A DNA stretch of 44,438 bases from a bacterium (GTDB lineage Bacteria > Bacillota > Clostridia > Christensenellales > SUG1161), in the NCBI GenBank assembly GCA_029006015.1, contig JAQXFY010000047.1:1-44438 (forward strand), in the 5' to 3' direction. Within the stretch, counting starts at the first letter, position 1; the number at the start of each line of letters is the position of its first letter. Made by a program: the position numbers and the translations under genes. Below are positions 35,355 through 42,423 of the stretch, one piece after another. Below the pieces are notes generated by a model that saw nothing but the letters and a program-made list of their open reading frames with translations, did not search any database and was not told the DNA's origin.

Positions 35355-36131
35355 CTATTGATCCGGCGCGTTGCGCTGGTAAAGGATGTTTAGGCCAATC
35401 AGCGTCAGCTCCGGGTTGATGGTGTGGATGGCATCCGATTCGGCTGCGATCAGGCTGGCCAGCCCGCCCGTAGCCACCACGCGCACATCGGGGCAGCCCA
35501 TCTCCCGCCGCATACGCCGCACAATATATTCCACCTGGCCGATATATCCATAGATAATGCCGCTTTGCAGGTTGGTTACCGTCGAACGGTTGATGACATT
35601 GGCGGGGCGGTCCAACTCCACCTTCATCAGGCGCGCCGTGCGCTCCACCAAAGCATCGCTTGCCACCTTGAGGCCGGGGCAGATACATCCGCCCAAAAAC
35701 TCCCCTTTTTCCGAGATGGCGCCAAAGGAGGTGGCCGTACCAAAGTCGATGATAATGGCGGGTCCTCCATAAAGGGCATGGGTAGCCACCGCATTGACGA
35801 TGCGGTCGCTGCCCAGTTCCCTCGGGTTATCATAACGCAGGGCAATGCCGGTTTTGATGCCGGGGCCCACGATGATGGGTTTTACCTTAAAGAAGGTTTG
35901 GATCATATGCTCCAGCGTATAATTGATGGTAGGCACAACCGAGGAGATAATAGCCCCCTTAACATCCCCAATATGCAGCCCCGTATACCGGAACAAATCG
36001 ACAAAGGTGATGCCATATTCATCCGAGGTGGAGACACGGTTGGTTGCCACGCGCCAGGAATGCATTTTTTTGCCGTTATCAAATACCCCGCACTTGATAT
36101 TGGTGTTGCCTACATCCATCACTAAAATCAT
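35355..36131 (-). CDS. coaX: Type III pantothenate kinase
   Basis: Cytoplasmic ASKHA-fold kinase of 258 aa, first step of coenzyme A synthesis (pantothenate plus ATP). The phosphate-binding loop is 'VMDVGNTNIKCGVF' (4-17), the pantothenate motif is 'NPRELGSDRIVNAVA' near residue 105, and the second phosphate motif is 'IIDFGTATSFGAIS' near 125. 'GGCICPGLKVASDALVERTARL' is also typical of CoaX. The ATG at 36131 was chosen; a TTG three codons earlier sits against the AGGGA ribosome site. It lies 12 bases after the ECF S-component gene, which supports a shared vitamin B5 operon. Confidence 0.94.
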   Translation of the reverse strand: MILVMDVGNTNIKCGVFDNGKKMHSWRVATNRVSTSDEYGITFVDLFRYTGLHIGDVKGAIISSVVPTINYTLEHMIQTFFKVKPIIVGPGIKTGIALRYDNPRELGSDRIVNAVATHALYGGPAIIIDFGTATSFGAISEKGEFLGGCICPGLKVASDALVERTARLMKVELDRPANVINRSTVTNLQSGIIYGYIGQVEYIVRRMRREMGCPDVRVVATGGLASLIAAESDAIHTINPELTLIGLNILYQRNAPDQ

Positions 36132-36143
36132 GCGATACAATCC

Positions 36144-36734
36144 CTACCTAAAGCCCTTGGATTTGCGAAGCGCATGCACCACGGGGATACACACGATAGC
36201 CGCCACCGCCGCCTCCGGCAAGCCGTTTGTAGCCGCTATGACCACAAACGTTTTGGCCACCGCAGCAGTGGACATGGAAAACGCTTGTGCCAGCTGCTGG
36301 GCGCCAAGCACATAAATCAGCCCTAAAAACGCCACGGTATTGCACAACGAGCCTGCCACCGCCGCCACGCCCGTGGCAACCGCGCCGGGCGCGCGCGAAA
36401 GCAGTTTCTGCGTGCCATAAACCGCCAGCGGCACAAGCAGGCGCGGAACAAAAATGCAGGTGTACATCACCACCGGCATATCCAGCAGCGGCACCAGAAG
36501 CCCCGCTTCCGATGGCGCCATCAGCGAGCGGATCAGGCTGGTCACACCAAACATCAGCCCCAGGAACAGGCCGCATTTCAGCCCCATAACAAGCGTGCCA
36601 ATAGCCACCGGCACGCACATCAGCGTAATCTGAATGGGGCCGATGGGGATATATCCCAGGGGCGTCAGCCCGAGCACAAACATGAGGGCCGCAAGAAGGG
36701 CCGTCGTCGCCAGCCAAACCGTTTTTTTGTTCAT
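36144..36734 (-). CDS. panT: ECF transporter S component, probably for pantothenate
   Basis: Substrate-binding membrane subunit of an energy-coupling-factor transporter, 196 aa with about six helices. The beginning 'KKTVWLATTALLAALMFVLGLTPLGYIPIGPIQITLMCVPVAIG' has the usual S-component layout, including the small-residue helix 1 that docks on EcfT. Pantothenate is inferred from direct linkage (12 bases) to coaX, not from a binding motif. It needs EcfA/EcfT modules that are not in the window. The ATG at 36734 has GGAGGG at a good distance. It is preceded by a strong promoter and a leader hairpin. Confidence 0.8.
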   Translation of the reverse strand: MNKKTVWLATTALLAALMFVLGLTPLGYIPIGPIQITLMCVPVAIGTLVMGLKCGLFLGLMFGVTSLIRSLMAPSEAGLLVPLLDMPVVMYTCIFVPRLLVPLAVYGTQKLLSRAPGAVATGVAAVAGSLCNTVAFLGLIYVLGAQQLAQAFSMSTAAVAKTFVVIAATNGLPEAAVAAIVCIPVVHALRKSKGFR

Positions 36735-36792
36735 GAAATTCCCTCCGTTCAAGTTCACATTGGATACCTGACGCGCAACAAAAAGAAACACC

Positions 36793-36827
36793 AAACGTCC
36801 GGTTTTCGGCATGAAATACCGGCGTTT
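36793..36827 (-). promoter_or_regulatory. Leader hairpin of the panT-coaX operon
   Basis: In the minus-strand leader AAACG-CCGGT pairs with ACCGG-a-CGTTT around a 14-base loop, just after the transcription start. A T-rich run (GGTGTTTCTTTTTG) follows, so it could act as an attenuator. Confidence 0.4.
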
Positions 36828-36832
36828 AGCGC

Positions 36833-36861
36833 ATTATACATTCGCGCGCGCACTTTGTAAA
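36833..36861 (-). promoter_or_regulatory. Sigma-A promoter of panT-coaX
   Basis: On the minus strand TTTACA (36856-36861), a 17-base spacer, then a perfect TATAAT (36833-36838), giving a leader of about 90 bases. Confidence 0.77.
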
Positions 36862-36995
36862 GGGCGCGCTTCTATTTTTGCTTGCCGTTCTTTCCTATGT
36901 TGCCCGGCAAACCGGGCGCTGTTAGCCGGCATATTTTGCCGTGCGCGGGCACCTGCCGATGCACAACTGCCCACAGGATGGTATAATCATGTAAA

Positions 36996-37523
36996 TTAAT
37001 TGAGCAGCACGATGGTGTAGTTGATAACCGTTGCAAAGCATAGCCAAAGCACATAGGGGATCATCAGCCACGCTGCCTGCGGCCTGACCCGGGCCTGATA
37101 AATTATATTAAGCGCGCACAGGCCCAGCATGCCCACCAGGATAAACAGCGCAGCCGCCGGCATGTACAGCCGAAAGAAAACCGCCGTCCAAACAAGGTTA
37201 AGGCCCAGCTGTACGCCAAGCGCCCGCAGCGCGGTATGTTTATCCCGGGAAGGGGGCGCCATAAAAAGCAGCAGCGCCACAACATACAACAGCACATACA
37301 GCGCCCCCCATACAATGGCAAATACCGGGGCGGGCGGCTGGAAGGCAGGTTTTTGGATCAGGGTGTACCAAGCGCTGTGCGTATCGGTTACAAGGGCAGC
37401 GGCAGCAGCCGGAATACCAACCAGCAGCAGCGCCCAAAGCCAGGGCTTCCACGCAAAGGTTTTTTGTTCTTTCTGCCCGCTTTCCCCGGCCGCAGCGGCA
37501 TGTTGTTTTTTCTTTCTTTTCAT
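36996..37523 (-). CDS. tspO: TspO/MBR family protein
   Basis: Membrane protein of 175 aa with five predicted helices after a basic N-terminal tail ('MKRKKKQHAAAAG', about 1-35). The TspO core is present: 'WYTLIQKPAFQPPAPVFAIVWGALYVLLYVVALLLF' (about 55-90), then 'ALRALGVQLGLNLVWTAVFF' and 'YQARVRPQAAWLMIPYVLWLCFATVINYTIVLLN'. The family binds porphyrins and affects tetrapyrrole and stress responses; its exact role varies between species. The ATG at 37523 has GAAGGGG upstream. It is divergent from glycerate kinase with a 75-base gap. Confidence 0.9.
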   Translation of the reverse strand: MKRKKKQHAAAAGESGQKEQKTFAWKPWLWALLLVGIPAAAAALVTDTHSAWYTLIQKPAFQPPAPVFAIVWGALYVLLYVVALLLFMAPPSRDKHTALRALGVQLGLNLVWTAVFFRLYMPAAALFILVGMLGLCALNIIYQARVRPQAAWLMIPYVLWLCFATVINYTIVLLN

Positions 37524-37598
37524 GTTATCCCCTTCTTTCCGAGGATAACCTATGCATTTTACAGTGTTTCCATACGCCCATTTTAAAGGAGGTACGTT

Positions 37599-38765
37599 AT
37601 GCCCACCCTTGTCATCGCGCCCGATTCGTTTAAAGGCGCCCTCAGCGCACCCGAAGTTGCCCAGGCTATGGCCAACGGGGCCACGCGCGCCCTGCCCGGC
37701 GCCACCATACACCTGCTGCCCATCGCCGATGGGGGCGAAGGCACCGTCGATGCCATTTTAACCGCAACCGGCGGGCAAAAAATCAAGCTGGAGGTACCCG
37801 GCTCCCTTGGCGAGGCCACGCAGGCTTTCTTTGGCCTTTTGCCCGATGGCACCAGTGCGGTGCTGGAGCTGGCTGCCGCCAACGGCCTGCCCCTTATCCC
37901 CCCGGACAAACGGGATATTCTGCGCAGCGGCACGCTTGGCACCGGCATGCTGATGGCCCATGCGCTGGATATGGGCTGCCGCCGGATATACCTGGGCATT
38001 GGCGGCAGCGCAACAAACGATGGCGGCATTGGCCTGGCCAGCGCGCTGGGCATGCGGTTTTTGGATGATAACGGCGCCCCTCTTCCCCCCATTGCGCAGT
38101 CGCTTTCGCGCATTGCCCATATCGACAACACGCATATGCACCCCAAGCTTGCCGGTGCGCACATCCAGGCGGCATGCGATGTTACCAACCCGCTGTGCGG
38201 GCCTTCGGGCGCGGCCGCCGTATACGGCCCGCAAAAGGGCGCCGATGCAGCCGCCATCGCCCGGCTGGACAGCGGCCTTGCCCATCTGGCCGGGGTCGTC
38301 AAGCGCGATCTTGGCATCGATGCGGCTGATCTGCCCGGGGCCGGGGCCGCGGGCGGCGTTGGCTTTGGGCTGGTCGCCCTGCTTGGTGCCAAGCTGGTGC
38401 CGGGCATCGACATGGTGCTGTCCCTTGCCGGGGCGGACGCCCTGTTTAAAGAATGCGACCTGGTGCTGACCGGCGAGGGCCAGACCGATACGCAAACGGC
38501 CTTCGGCAAAGCGCCTGTCGGCGTTGCACAGGCGGCCAAGGCCCACGGCAAGCCGGTATTTTTACTCAGCGGGGCATTGGGCCGGGGATATGAAGATGTA
38601 TATGCCTGCGGCATCGACGCCTGTTTTTCCATTGCCGATGGCCCCATGACGTTGGATACTTCCATGGCCCGCACCGCTTCCTTATTGGAAGCCTGCGCCC
38701 ATGCCGTATGCCGGGCATGGGGGGCGGGCGCCAAGCCCCAACAGGGCAAAACGTGCAGCGGCTGA
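37599..38765 (+). CDS. glxK: Glycerate kinase (GarK/GlxK type I)
   Basis: Cytoplasmic kinase of 388 aa that phosphorylates D-glycerate with ATP, feeding glycolysis. The N terminus 'VIAPDSFKGALSAPEVAQAMANG' is the family hallmark. 'PIADGGEGTVDAI', 'IYLGIGGSATNDGGIGLASALGMRFLD' (near 130-155), 'CDVTNPLCGPSGAA' and 'LTGEGQTDTQTAFGKAPVGVA' (near 290) also match. The ATG has AAAGGAGG eight bases upstream. No neighbouring glyoxylate or glucarate genes point to the carbon source. The last 15 residues are divergent. Confidence 0.95.
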   Translation: MPTLVIAPDSFKGALSAPEVAQAMANGATRALPGATIHLLPIADGGEGTVDAILTATGGQKIKLEVPGSLGEATQAFFGLLPDGTSAVLELAAANGLPLIPPDKRDILRSGTLGTGMLMAHALDMGCRRIYLGIGGSATNDGGIGLASALGMRFLDDNGAPLPPIAQSLSRIAHIDNTHMHPKLAGAHIQAACDVTNPLCGPSGAAAVYGPQKGADAAAIARLDSGLAHLAGVVKRDLGIDAADLPGAGAAGGVGFGLVALLGAKLVPGIDMVLSLAGADALFKECDLVLTGEGQTDTQTAFGKAPVGVAQAAKAHGKPVFLLSGALGRGYEDVYACGIDACFSIADGPMTLDTSMARTASLLEACAHAVCRAWGAGAKPQQGKTCSG

Positions 38766-38833
38766 TGCAGGCACTCCCCCGCAAAAAAGCAACAGCTTTT
38801 CGCGGCCAACCTGTACAGCAATATATACAAGCA

Positions 38834-38865
38834 AGCCGGCGTCCGGAACATTCCGGGCGCCGGCT
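38834..38865. terminator. Terminator between glycerate kinase and the DUF368 gene
   Basis: Arms AGCCGGCG / CGCCGGCT continue into an inner CCGGAA-ca-TTCCGG stem. It stands between two convergent genes; T runs are weak on both sides. Confidence 0.68.
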
Positions 38866-38960
38866 AACGTTTGCCGGGCCATCGCATATCGGAATACAGG
38901 CAGGCTGCTCTTCCCTGTAGCACGCGGTCCATCCTGCGGGGCCTTATTCCACCGGATAGT

Positions 38961-39797
38961 CTACGGCGTTTTGCGTTTAAGCATTTTGGCCAAAAAGAAA
39001 GCTGCCGCAAAGCCCGCCGCCATCAACAGCAGGTATATTCCCTGTGCCCAACCGGCCGAAAAACCGGGCAGCACCAGCGCTGCGGATACCAGTAAAAAGC
39101 CCAGCACCCCATAATAGGCATAGCCGTGAAAGCGATTAAACGCCCAGCGCACCAACACAATTAAAAGCGCGGCGCATCCTGCAAAGCCCACCCCCATACA
39201 GGCCAGGGCCATCATATCCATATGCGAGATGGCGTGCAATACGGCCCCGTACCACCCCAGGTACATCAAAATAAAGGAGGTGGAAAGGCCGGGAATAATC
39301 ATACCCGCAGCGATAATGGCGCCCGCCAGGATGGCCTGGGGCCACAGCAGCGGCATGGCGCCCCCACCCGGTTCGGGGGCATTATTTTCCAGCAGCAAAA
39401 GCAGCAACGCCAGCCCTGCGCCGGCGGCGGCAGCCACCAGGTACGGCCATTTAAAGCCGTTTTGGTTGGCTTCCCTGATAAAATCCGGGATACCGCCCGC
39501 TACCAACCCCACAAACAGATAGAGCATGGCCGCCTCGAAGCGCGCGATGACATATTCCAGCACCGTGGCGCCGCACAAAAGCCCGATCACCCCACCGATG
39601 CCGATGGGCAGCAAAAACAAAAAACTGCGTTTTGGCGTTTTAAACAAGCCGGCAACGGCATCCAGCATGGGCCGGTACAACCCAAAGCTGACAGCCATCA
39701 CCCCGCCGCTGACACCGGGCAGGATACATCCCAGCCCGATCAGCATCCCCGCGGCAGCCTTTTGGGCAACATTAACAAAGCAAGCCCCTTTACCCAT
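38961..39797 (-). CDS. popT: DUF368 family undecaprenyl-phosphate translocase (PopT-like)
   Basis: Polytopic membrane protein of 278 aa with about eight or nine helices. The DUF368 signature 'GLGCILPGVSGGVMAVSFGLY' is near the N terminus (PGVSGG at 27-32), and a mirrored motif 'MIIPGLSTSFILMYLGWY' lies near residue 168, giving the internal repeat of the family. DUF368 proteins have been shown to return undecaprenyl phosphate across the membrane for reuse in cell wall synthesis (established knowledge). The start follows the DUF47 stop by three bases, with only a weak ribosome site, which implies coupled translation. Confidence 0.85.
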   Translation of the reverse strand: MGKGACFVNVAQKAAAGMLIGLGCILPGVSGGVMAVSFGLYRPMLDAVAGLFKTPKRSFLFLLPIGIGGVIGLLCGATVLEYVIARFEAAMLYLFVGLVAGGIPDFIREANQNGFKWPYLVAAAAGAGLALLLLLLENNAPEPGGGAMPLLWPQAILAGAIIAAGMIIPGLSTSFILMYLGWYGAVLHAISHMDMMALACMGVGFAGCAALLIVLVRWAFNRFHGYAYYGVLGFLLVSAALVLPGFSAGWAQGIYLLLMAAGFAAAFFLAKMLKRKTP

Positions 39798-39800
39798 AGC

Positions 39801-40430
39801 TTATGTATTTTTCATAATGACGCTTGCAATGATATCCGCCACATCCTCGCACGCATCAAAGCACAATTCAAAGCCATCAAAAACATGTTGCCAGATCATG
39901 ATGGTACGGACATCGTTTTCCTGGGCAAATAACCGGCGAATAGCCTGGGCATGCAGCCCATCCCCATGGCTTTCCAGGGTATTCACCTCGATAATCATAT
40001 CCTTAATGGTTTTAGAGGAGCGGAAGTTGCGAAACTCCCGTACCGCGCGCCCCAGGGCATCGCAGCAGGCGATAATGCCCCGGGTAAAGTCCAACGCCTC
40101 CGATGGGATGGCTGCAGCATTGAACATAAACACATGCTGCATAACATCATCGATGGCATCGACCACATTATCCAGTTCCTGCGCCAGGGCGATCAAATCC
40201 TCCCGCTCGATGGGGGGAATAAATTCGCGCGCCAGTTTTTCAAGCATTTCGTGCCGGTTAGCATCGGCGGCATGCTCGATCTGGTGCATTTGATGGGTTT
40301 TTTCCTCAACCTCCTCCTGCCGGAATGCCGATAGCGATGCATCCAGCAGCGCAGCCGCCTGGCAGGCATAGGAAGCGCTGGTTTCCAAATAGCCAAAGTA
40401 ATCCGTTGTTTTCTGGGATTTATGTTTCAT
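39801..40430 (-). CDS. DUF47 family PhoU-like protein
   Basis: Helical cytoplasmic protein of 209 aa, distantly related to PhoU. It has the expected metal-binding acidic motifs: 'IEHAADANRHEMLEKL' (about 51-66), 'PIEREDLIALAQELDNVVDAIDDV' (near 75-97) and a second half with 'EVNTLESHGDGL' and 'FDACEDVADIIASVIMKN'. DUF47 proteins usually sit beside a Pit transporter and are thought to control it. That is the case here: it starts 12 bases after the pit stop with AGGAGGG. It is followed by the DUF368 gene. Confidence 0.9.
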   Translation of the reverse strand: MKHKSQKTTDYFGYLETSASYACQAAALLDASLSAFRQEEVEEKTHQMHQIEHAADANRHEMLEKLAREFIPPIEREDLIALAQELDNVVDAIDDVMQHVFMFNAAAIPSEALDFTRGIIACCDALGRAVREFRNFRSSKTIKDMIIEVNTLESHGDGLHAQAIRRLFAQENDVRTIMIWQHVFDGFELCFDACEDVADIIASVIMKNT

Positions 40431-40442
40431 GGGTCAACCCTC

Positions 40443-41495
40443 CTAAAAAATCAGCATAAACAGCTTGGCCATTCCATAGCCCAGCAGCCCGCATCCAGGA
40501 AACGTCAGCACCCAGGCCAGCGTCATGTCCTTGACGATGCCCCAATTGACCGCCGACAGCCGTTTGGATGCACCCACGCCCATGATGGCGGTGGTTTTGG
40601 TATGGGTGGTGCTGACGGGGATGCCGGTAATTGAGGATAGCAGCAAACACAGCGCGCCGCCCATATCCGCCGCAAAGCCCTGGTAGGGTTCCAGCTTAAC
40701 CATATTCATTCCCACCGATTTGATGATACGATAGCCACCAATGGAGGTTCCCAGCGCCATCACCACCGAGCATAGCAGCATCAGCCAGATCGGGATCGCA
40801 AACTGGGTCACCTCACCCTGGCCGGAAGCCAGAAAAATGCCCAGCAAGAAAACGCTCATAAACTTTTGCCCATCCTGTGCGCCATGCATAAAAGCCATTG
40901 CCGCGCCGCCAAACACCTGAGCCCCTTTAAAATACGGGATGGTTTTACGCCGGTCCGCTTTGCGAAAGATGGCCTCAATGCATCGGGCGGAAAGAAACCC
41001 CAACCCAAAGCCCAGCACCGTGGACAGCACTAGGCCATAGATGACTTTGATCCATTCCATCGGGTTGATACCGCCCACCCCGCCATGCAGGGCGATGGCT
41101 GCGCCGGACAGCCCGGCAATGAGCGCATGGCTTTCGCTGGTTGGGATGCCAAAGCGCCATGCTGCCGTGGCCCAAACTACGATGGCAAACAGCGCCGCAC
41201 ACAGCGCCACCGTAGCCTCCCCCGTGTTTTGGCCAAAATCAACCATGTTATAGATGGTCATGGCCACCTTGGAGTTAATCAGCGTCATCACCAGAACGCC
41301 TAAAAAATTCAGAATAGCCGACATCACGATAGCCGGTGCCGGCCGCATGGCCCGGGTGGATACACAGGTTGCAATGGCGTTTGGGGCATCCGTCCATCCA
41401 TTTACCAGGATGACCCCCAGCGTCAGCACCACGGTGACGGCCAGCAACGGGTTGGTAACCAGCTTTTCCAGGAACGTGCCAAAGTCCATGCTCAT
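40443..41495 (-). CDS. pit: Inorganic phosphate transporter, Pit family
   Basis: Polytopic low-affinity phosphate:cation symporter of 350 aa with about 10 helices. The two Pit repeats are clear: 'GWTDAPNAIATCVSTRAM' near residue 32 and 'AFMHGAQDGQKFMSVFLLG' near 202, each holding the GxxDxxN/QxxxT-type core. 'IPTSESHALIAGLSGAA' and 'IPVSTTHTKTTAIMGVG' are the paired conserved segments. The start is ATG 41495; a longer frame would run back through the leader terminator and is rejected. GGGGG lies 13 bases upstream, somewhat far, so ATG 41489 or TTG 41507 remain possible. First gene of pit - DUF47 - DUF368. Confidence 0.92.
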   Translation of the reverse strand: MSMDFGTFLEKLVTNPLLAVTVVLTLGVILVNGWTDAPNAIATCVSTRAMRPAPAIVMSAILNFLGVLVMTLINSKVAMTIYNMVDFGQNTGEATVALCAALFAIVVWATAAWRFGIPTSESHALIAGLSGAAIALHGGVGGINPMEWIKVIYGLVLSTVLGFGLGFLSARCIEAIFRKADRRKTIPYFKGAQVFGGAAMAFMHGAQDGQKFMSVFLLGIFLASGQGEVTQFAIPIWLMLLCSVVMALGTSIGGYRIIKSVGMNMVKLEPYQGFAADMGGALCLLLSSITGIPVSTTHTKTTAIMGVGASKRLSAVNWGIVKDMTLAWVLTFPGCGLLGYGMAKLFMLIF

Positions 41496-41551
41496 GTTTT
41501 CATTCAATCCCCCTATCCTTTGCAGTATACATAAACCTATGGCCAGGGCAT

Positions 41552-41592
41552 AAAAAAGAAAAACGACAGAACCCATCCCATGGGCCCTGTCG
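41552..41592 (-). terminator. Leader terminator (attenuator candidate) before pit
   Basis: On the minus strand CGACAG-GG-CCCAT pairs with ATGGG-TT-CTGTCG (two G-U pairs, loop GGG), followed by TTTTTCTTTTTT. It is a strong intrinsic terminator inside the 5' leader of pit. Confidence 0.75.
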
Positions 41593-41652
41593 CTAACGAT
41601 ATAACGCAGCCTGTAGATATCGGCAATTCCCGAATATACATACAGCTTTCAC
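41593..41652 (-). CDS. Possible 19-residue leader peptide before pit
   Basis: A GTG at 41652 lies five bases after GGAGG and opens 19 codons (MKAVCIFGNCRYLQAALYR). The TAG stop touches the base of the terminator stem. The coding sequence itself folds into a hairpin (CTGTA...TACAG). It could be an attenuation leader peptide, or the ribosome-site match may be fortuitous. Confidence 0.35.
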   Translation of the reverse strand: MKAVCIFGNCRYLQAALYR

Positions 41653-41725
41653 AAAAACCTCCAATAAGCACAACGCCCCACGGCGGTTTTACGATAAACA
41701 CAACCCCTTATCTTCAGCCAGGCGC

Positions 41726-41754
41726 ATTGTAGCATATTAACCGGCCGGGCGCAA
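41726..41754 (-). promoter_or_regulatory. Sigma-A promoter of the pit leader
   Basis: On the minus strand TTGCGC (41749-41754), a 17-base spacer, then TACAAT (41726-41731), about 230 bases before the pit start. Confidence 0.65.
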
Positions 41755-41862
41755 GCCAGGCGGCCGGTTGTTGCTCCGCTGCGCTTTTTCCCATGCTGCG
41801 GGCTTGCATTTTTTAAAAACGGTAACACCCTATTTCTTTCCATATGCCGTTATCTTTATTCC

Positions 41863-41899
41863 CTAAAAAGGGGGATGCCTTTGGCACCCCCCTTTTAGG
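41863..41899 (-). terminator. Terminator of the Cys/Gly/Asn-rich protein gene
   Basis: Near-perfect hairpin CTAAAA-GGGGG..GCC / GGC..CCCCC-TTTTAG, followed on the minus strand by a T run. It lies about 28 bases after the stop codon. Confidence 0.82.
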
Positions 41900-41926
41900 A
41901 AACCATGGTGTTATGCCGGGCGCATG

Positions 41927-42241
41927 TCAGCAGCCGCAACCGCATCCATTCATGCCCATACCCATGCCACAACCGCAGCCGTTGTTGCAGCCGCAGCCGC
42001 CAAAGCCGTTGGTGATGGCCAGCAGGGCCAGCAACCACACCAGGCAGTCGGAATGCAGGCCAAAGCAGTTCAGGCCATTGCCGCAGCCACAGCCGTTGTT
42101 GCAGCCGCCCATACGGGCTTCGCCATTTTCGCAACCGCAGCCGCAACCATTGTTGCAGCCGCAGCCGTTATTGCAGCCGCCCAGGCCGCCCAGCAGGATG
42201 ATGAGCCACAACAGGGAGCAACCATTATTGCCGCAGAACAT
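41927..42241 (-). CDS. Cys/Gly/Asn-rich small membrane protein
   Basis: Unusual protein of 104 aa containing 20 cysteines, mostly in repeats of the form C-N-N-G-C-G-C. Layout: 'CGNNGC' (3-8), hydrophobic segment 'SLLWLIILLGGLGG' (9-22), Cys repeat block (23-59), second hydrophobic segment 'CLVWLLALLAITNGFGG' (66-82), and a final Cys block (83-104) ending in GCGCGC with a GMGMGM run. The gene is well delimited, by GGAGG eight bases before the ATG and a strong terminator after the stop, so it is real despite low complexity. I know of no characterised family. The composition suggests metal binding or cross-linked spore-coat or envelope material; this is inference. Confidence 0.75.
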   Translation of the reverse strand: MFCGNNGCSLLWLIILLGGLGGCNNGCGCNNGCGCGCENGEARMGGCNNGCGCGNGLNCFGLHSDCLVWLLALLAITNGFGGCGCNNGCGCGMGMGMNGCGCGC

Positions 42242-42365
42242 AGATATCTACCTCCATTGCATCTTTCGGTGGCCCTCTTGGCCTCCGATACTTCATGATT
42301 ACGCACCTGCCCAAAAAAGCGTGCGCACCCGGTAGGCAAAACTTTTTTGCTCCAAGCCCTTGTGC

Positions 42366-42393
42366 TTGCGGCCAAAAAGTTGTACTGTATATA
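42366..42393 (+). promoter_or_regulatory. Candidate promoter of the first GH4 gene
   Basis: TTGCGG (42366-42371), a 16-base spacer, then TATATA (42388-42393), 30 bases before the GTG start. Moderate match. Confidence 0.42.
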
Positions 42394-42423
42394 GGAGGAA
42401 TACTGCTAAAGGAGTGACTATCC

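Larger units (their letters stand above)
41496..41926. other. Long leader of pit and intergenic region to the Cys-rich gene
   Basis: Read on the minus strand it contains, in order: the terminator of the Cys-rich gene (41863-41899), a sigma-A promoter (41726-41754), a structured leader, a 19-codon ORF (41593-41652), and an intrinsic terminator (41552-41592) only 57 bases before pit. Confidence 0.6.

Noticed and set aside
37583-38851. 422-codon open frame on the minus strand
   Set aside because: Antisense to glycerate kinase; Ser/Pro/Ala-rich shadow frame.
41496-41576. 27-residue N-terminal extension of Pit
   Set aside because: The extension is encoded by the leader terminator and its T run; a start there would need transcription and translation through the hairpin.
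41649-41843. 64-codon open frame on the minus strand upstream of pit
   Set aside because: No ribosome site, overlaps the predicted promoter, composition not protein-like.
41924-42298. 124-codon Ala-rich plus-strand frame
   Set aside because: It is the antisense of the Cys/Gly/Asn repeats; GCN repeats read as poly-Ala in this direction.
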